DNA of 8,064 nucleotides from Gammaproteobacteria bacterium (GTDB lineage: Bacteria > Pseudomonadota > Gammaproteobacteria > UBA9214): contig DMKK01000288.1 in the NCBI GenBank assembly GCA_003454335.1, positions 1 to 8,064 on the forward strand, given 5' to 3'. Both the position numbers and the translations under genes were made by a program. The number at the start of each line of letters is the position of its first letter. The stretch's first letter is position 1. This document shows positions 6,061 through 8,064 of this stretch, in pieces. Under the pieces are notes generated by a model that was not told the DNA's origin, searched no databases, and saw nothing but the letters and a program-made list of their open reading frames with translations.

Positions 6061-6303
6061 ATGGAAATGGCAGACGCATTACTCTATATCGCAGGCGCAC
6101 TGATGATGGGCCTCGGTGCACTGGGTGCCGCTGTAGGTATTGGTATCCTGGGGGGGAGCTTTCTGGACGGTGCTGCGCGTCAGCCGGAGCTGATTCCGAT
6201 GTTGCGTACCCAGTTCTTCATCGTTATGGGTCTGGTTGATGCGGTACCCATGATTGCCGTGGGTATTGCACTCTACATCCTGTTTGCTGTGGTTGGCGCC
6301 TGA
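6061..6303 (+). CDS. atpE: ATP synthase Fo subunit c
   Basis: The proteolipid that forms the rotating c-ring; 80 residues (79 in E. coli), a two-helix hairpin. Helix 1 carries the Gly/Ala-rich packing pattern GLGALGAAVGIGILGG, the polar loop is ARQPEL, and helix 2 contains the proton-carrying Asp60 in FFIVMGLVDAVPMIAVG (Asp61 in E. coli). Helix 1 lacks the Gln and helix 2 the Glu-Ser/Thr arrangement of sodium-binding c-rings, so a proton-driven enzyme is expected. A strong AGGAGAG ribosome site at 6050-6056, just before the ATG, suits the high copy number of this subunit. Confidence 0.98.
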   Translation: MEMADALLYIAGALMMGLGALGAAVGIGILGGSFLDGAARQPELIPMLRTQFFIVMGLVDAVPMIAVGIALYILFAVVGA

Positions 6304-6337
6304 AACACGTCACTGATCAAGACGCAGAGGTTCTGAC

Positions 6338-6808
6338 ATGAATATCAATGCCACCCTGATTGGCCAGGCAATTGCCTTTTTCCTGTTCGTCGTGTTCTGC
6401 ATGAAATATGTATGGCCGCCGATCTTGCATGCACTGGAAGAGCGCAAGAAGAAAATTGCCGATGGCCTGGCTGCGGCCGAACATGGCAAGCACTCGCAGC
6501 TACTGGCTGAAGATCGTGCCAAGGATTTGTTGCGCAAAGCCAAGGAACAGGCCGGTGAGATCATCACCCGTGCCGACAAGCGTGCGGCGGAGATTGTTGA
6601 CGAGGCCAAGGATGATGCCAGGGCTGAAGGTGGCCGGATGTTGACGGCTGCCAAGGCGGAAATCGACCAGGAGGTCAACCGCGTCAAGGAAGACCTGCGT
6701 GGACAGGTGGTAGCCATTGCGATGGCCGGTGCCGGCAAGGTGCTGGGGCGTGAAGTGGACGAGACTACACATGCCGAGCTGATGGACAAGCTGGCAGCGG
6801 AAATCTAG
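6338..6808 (+). CDS. atpF: ATP synthase Fo subunit b
   Basis: The peripheral stalk subunit, 156 residues, the same length as in E. coli. An N-terminal membrane anchor (about residues 5-26, IGQAIAFFLFVVFCMKYVW) is followed by the family motif WPPILHALEERKKKIADGL. A long, charged, Ala-rich helix follows that should form the right-handed coiled-coil dimer reaching to F1. AGAGG at 6326-6330 precedes the ATG by 7 bases. The gene follows atpE after 34 bases and ends 10 bases before atpH. Confidence 0.97.
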   Translation: MNINATLIGQAIAFFLFVVFCMKYVWPPILHALEERKKKIADGLAAAEHGKHSQLLAEDRAKDLLRKAKEQAGEIITRADKRAAEIVDEAKDDARAEGGRMLTAAKAEIDQEVNRVKEDLRGQVVAIAMAGAGKVLGREVDETTHAELMDKLAAEI

Positions 6809-6818
6809 GTAAGCGCAC

Positions 6819-7355
6819 ATGGCCGAAGTAATCACCGTTGCACGTCCCTATGCACAGGCAGCCTTCAGGTATGCCAGTGAACAGCAGGCGTTAACCGACT
6901 GGTCAGACATGCTGTCCCTGCTGGCGGCCATCGCTGACGATGCTGCCATGCAGGAGCTGATCGACAGCCCGCAATTGACAGAAATACAACTGGCTGATCT
7001 GTTTATCAAGGTTGCCGGCGACCGGATTAACAGTAACGTCGGCAATTTTGTCCGGGTACTGGCTGCCAACGGGCGCCTCAAGTTGCTGCCCGAGATCGCG
7101 GTGCTGTACGAGATCCAGCACCGCGCTGCCGAAGGTCGCGTACAGGCAGAGATGGTTTCGGCGTTCCCTGCCAGCGAGGCGCAGCAGGCCGAAGTGATTG
7201 CCAGTCTGCGCAAGCGCCTTGGCCGTGATATCGAACTGAGCTGTTCAACCGATACCGAGCTGCTGGGTGGCGCCATTATCCGCGCCGGTGACCTGGTTAT
7301 CGACGGCTCCATACGCGGCAAACTGGAACGCCTGGGTGCAGCACTGAATAACTAG
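6819..7355 (+). CDS. atpH: ATP synthase F1 subunit delta
   Basis: Delta links the top of the F1 alpha/beta hexamer to the b-subunit stalk; 178 residues (177 in E. coli). The N-terminal ARPYAQAAFRYA is the family start. The helical N-terminal domain runs to about residue 105, and the C-terminal domain ends in the conserved GDLVIDGSIRGKLERLGAAL. The ribosome site is weak (TAGGTAAG overlapping the atpF stop at 6806-6808), and translational coupling to atpF is plausible. Confidence 0.96.
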   Translation: MAEVITVARPYAQAAFRYASEQQALTDWSDMLSLLAAIADDAAMQELIDSPQLTEIQLADLFIKVAGDRINSNVGNFVRVLAANGRLKLLPEIAVLYEIQHRAAEGRVQAEMVSAFPASEAQQAEVIASLRKRLGRDIELSCSTDTELLGGAIIRAGDLVIDGSIRGKLERLGAALNN

Positions 7356-7410
7356 CCGGCACACTGAATACTTCACCTATCAAGATAAAAGTTTATTCAA
7401 GGTAAAAATT

Positions 7411-8064
7411 ATGCAACTCAATCCGACTGAAATCAGCGAACTGATCAAGAGCCGCATCGAAGAATTCCAGGTCGTGTCCGAGGCACGTACCGAGGGAACG
7501 GTCGTCAGTTTGTCTGATGGTATCGCGCGTATTCATGGACTGGCCGACGCGATGCAGGGGGAAATGCTGGAGTTTCCCGGCAATGTCTTCGGCATGGCAC
7601 TGAACCTGGAGCGGGATTCCGTTGGTGCGGTGATCCTGGGTGATTACAAGTCCATCACGGAAGGCGACAGTGTCAAGTGCACCGGCCGCATTCTCGAGGT
7701 GCCGGTGGGTGAGGCACTGCTGGGGCGTGTGGTGGATTCCCTCGGTAGTCCCGTTGATGGCAAGGGTCCAATCGAGGCTGGCGAGACTTCGCCGATTGAA
7801 AAGATTGCGCCAGGCGTGATTGCTCGCCAGTCAGTGGATCAGCCGGTACAGACCGGGCTGAAGGCCATCGATTCCATGGTACCGATTGGCCGCGGCCAGC
7901 GAGAGTTGATCATCGGTGACCGCCAGACCGGCAAGTCTGCGGTGGCTATTGACACCATCATCAACCAGAAGGGCACTGGCGTGAAGTGTATCTATGTCGC
8001 CATTGGCCAGAAGAATTCCACCATCGCAACCGTGGTTCGCAAGCTGGAAGAGCACGGCGCCATG
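7411..8064 (+). CDS. atpA: ATP synthase F1 subunit alpha, N-terminal 218 residues
   Basis: The non-catalytic nucleotide-binding subunit of F1, cut by the right edge of the window. It starts at ATG 7411 with AAGG at 7399-7402, 55 bases after atpH. MQLNPTEISELIKSRIEEF is the typical N-terminal helix that contacts delta. The beta-barrel domain follows (about residues 25-95, including DGIARIHGL), then the start of the nucleotide-binding domain with PIGRGQRELIIGDRQTGKS. The Walker A loop GDRQTGKS is at residues 169-176, the same numbering as in E. coli. The segment YVAIGQKNSTIATVV is also intact. The frame is open to the last base, ending at Met218 of about 513 expected residues. Confidence 0.98.
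   Translation, partial: MQLNPTEISELIKSRIEEFQVVSEARTEGTVVSLSDGIARIHGLADAMQGEMLEFPGNVFGMALNLERDSVGAVILGDYKSITEGDSVKCTGRILEVPVGEALLGRVVDSLGSPVDGKGPIEAGETSPIEKIAPGVIARQSVDQPVQTGLKAIDSMVPIGRGQRELIIGDRQTGKSAVAIDTIINQKGTGVKCIYVAIGQKNSTIATVVRKLEEHGAM

Noticed and set aside
1..8064. Search for tRNA or rRNA genes, CRISPR repeats, insertion sequences or toxin-antitoxin pairs
   Set aside because: No cloverleaf, regular spaced repeats, transposase or toxin-like frame was recognised by reading.

Overview
The window comes from a moderately GC-rich proteobacterial chromosome, most likely a gammaproteobacterium. The main support is an F-type ATP synthase operon in the order atpI-atpB-atpE-atpF-atpH-atpA, with subunit lengths and signature motifs close to those of Escherichia coli. 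Dispersed palindromes resembling the REP/BIME class common in gammaproteobacteria agree with this. The species cannot be named from the sequence.

Left part (1-4532), all on the + strand: the C-terminal half of a type I (alkaline-phosphatase-fold) sulfatase, a 57-residue lipoprotein, an exported HAD-superfamily phosphatase, and a large exported multihaem cytochrome c followed by HEAT-like and TPR repeats. The last three products all carry export signals, so this looks like an envelope module: ester hydrolysis (sulfatase, phosphatase) next to an electron-transfer or scaffold protein. Whether the four genes work together is inference; no published system is recognised with confidence.

The junction between the HAD gene and the cytochrome gene (2159-2280) is made almost entirely of two kinds of palindromic repeat. 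The cytochrome reading frame runs through them and has no convincing start codon or ribosome site of its own. An ATG exactly at the end of the repeats (2281) is out of frame by one base across a run of six T. The first haem motif of this cytochrome also lacks its first cysteine (Gly-Ala-Ser-Cys-His). These oddities make the 5' end of this gene the most interesting place in the window.

Right part (4533-8064): a 196-base gap holds an intrinsic terminator (4604-4637) and, 12 bases further on, a near-consensus sigma-70 promoter (4650-4679). The ATP synthase operon follows: the assembly/accessory protein AtpI, the Fo subunits a, c and b, then F1 delta and the first 218 residues of F1 alpha, which is cut by the window edge. 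All key proton-path and nucleotide-binding residues checked are present, so this half is an ordinary, intact housekeeping operon.
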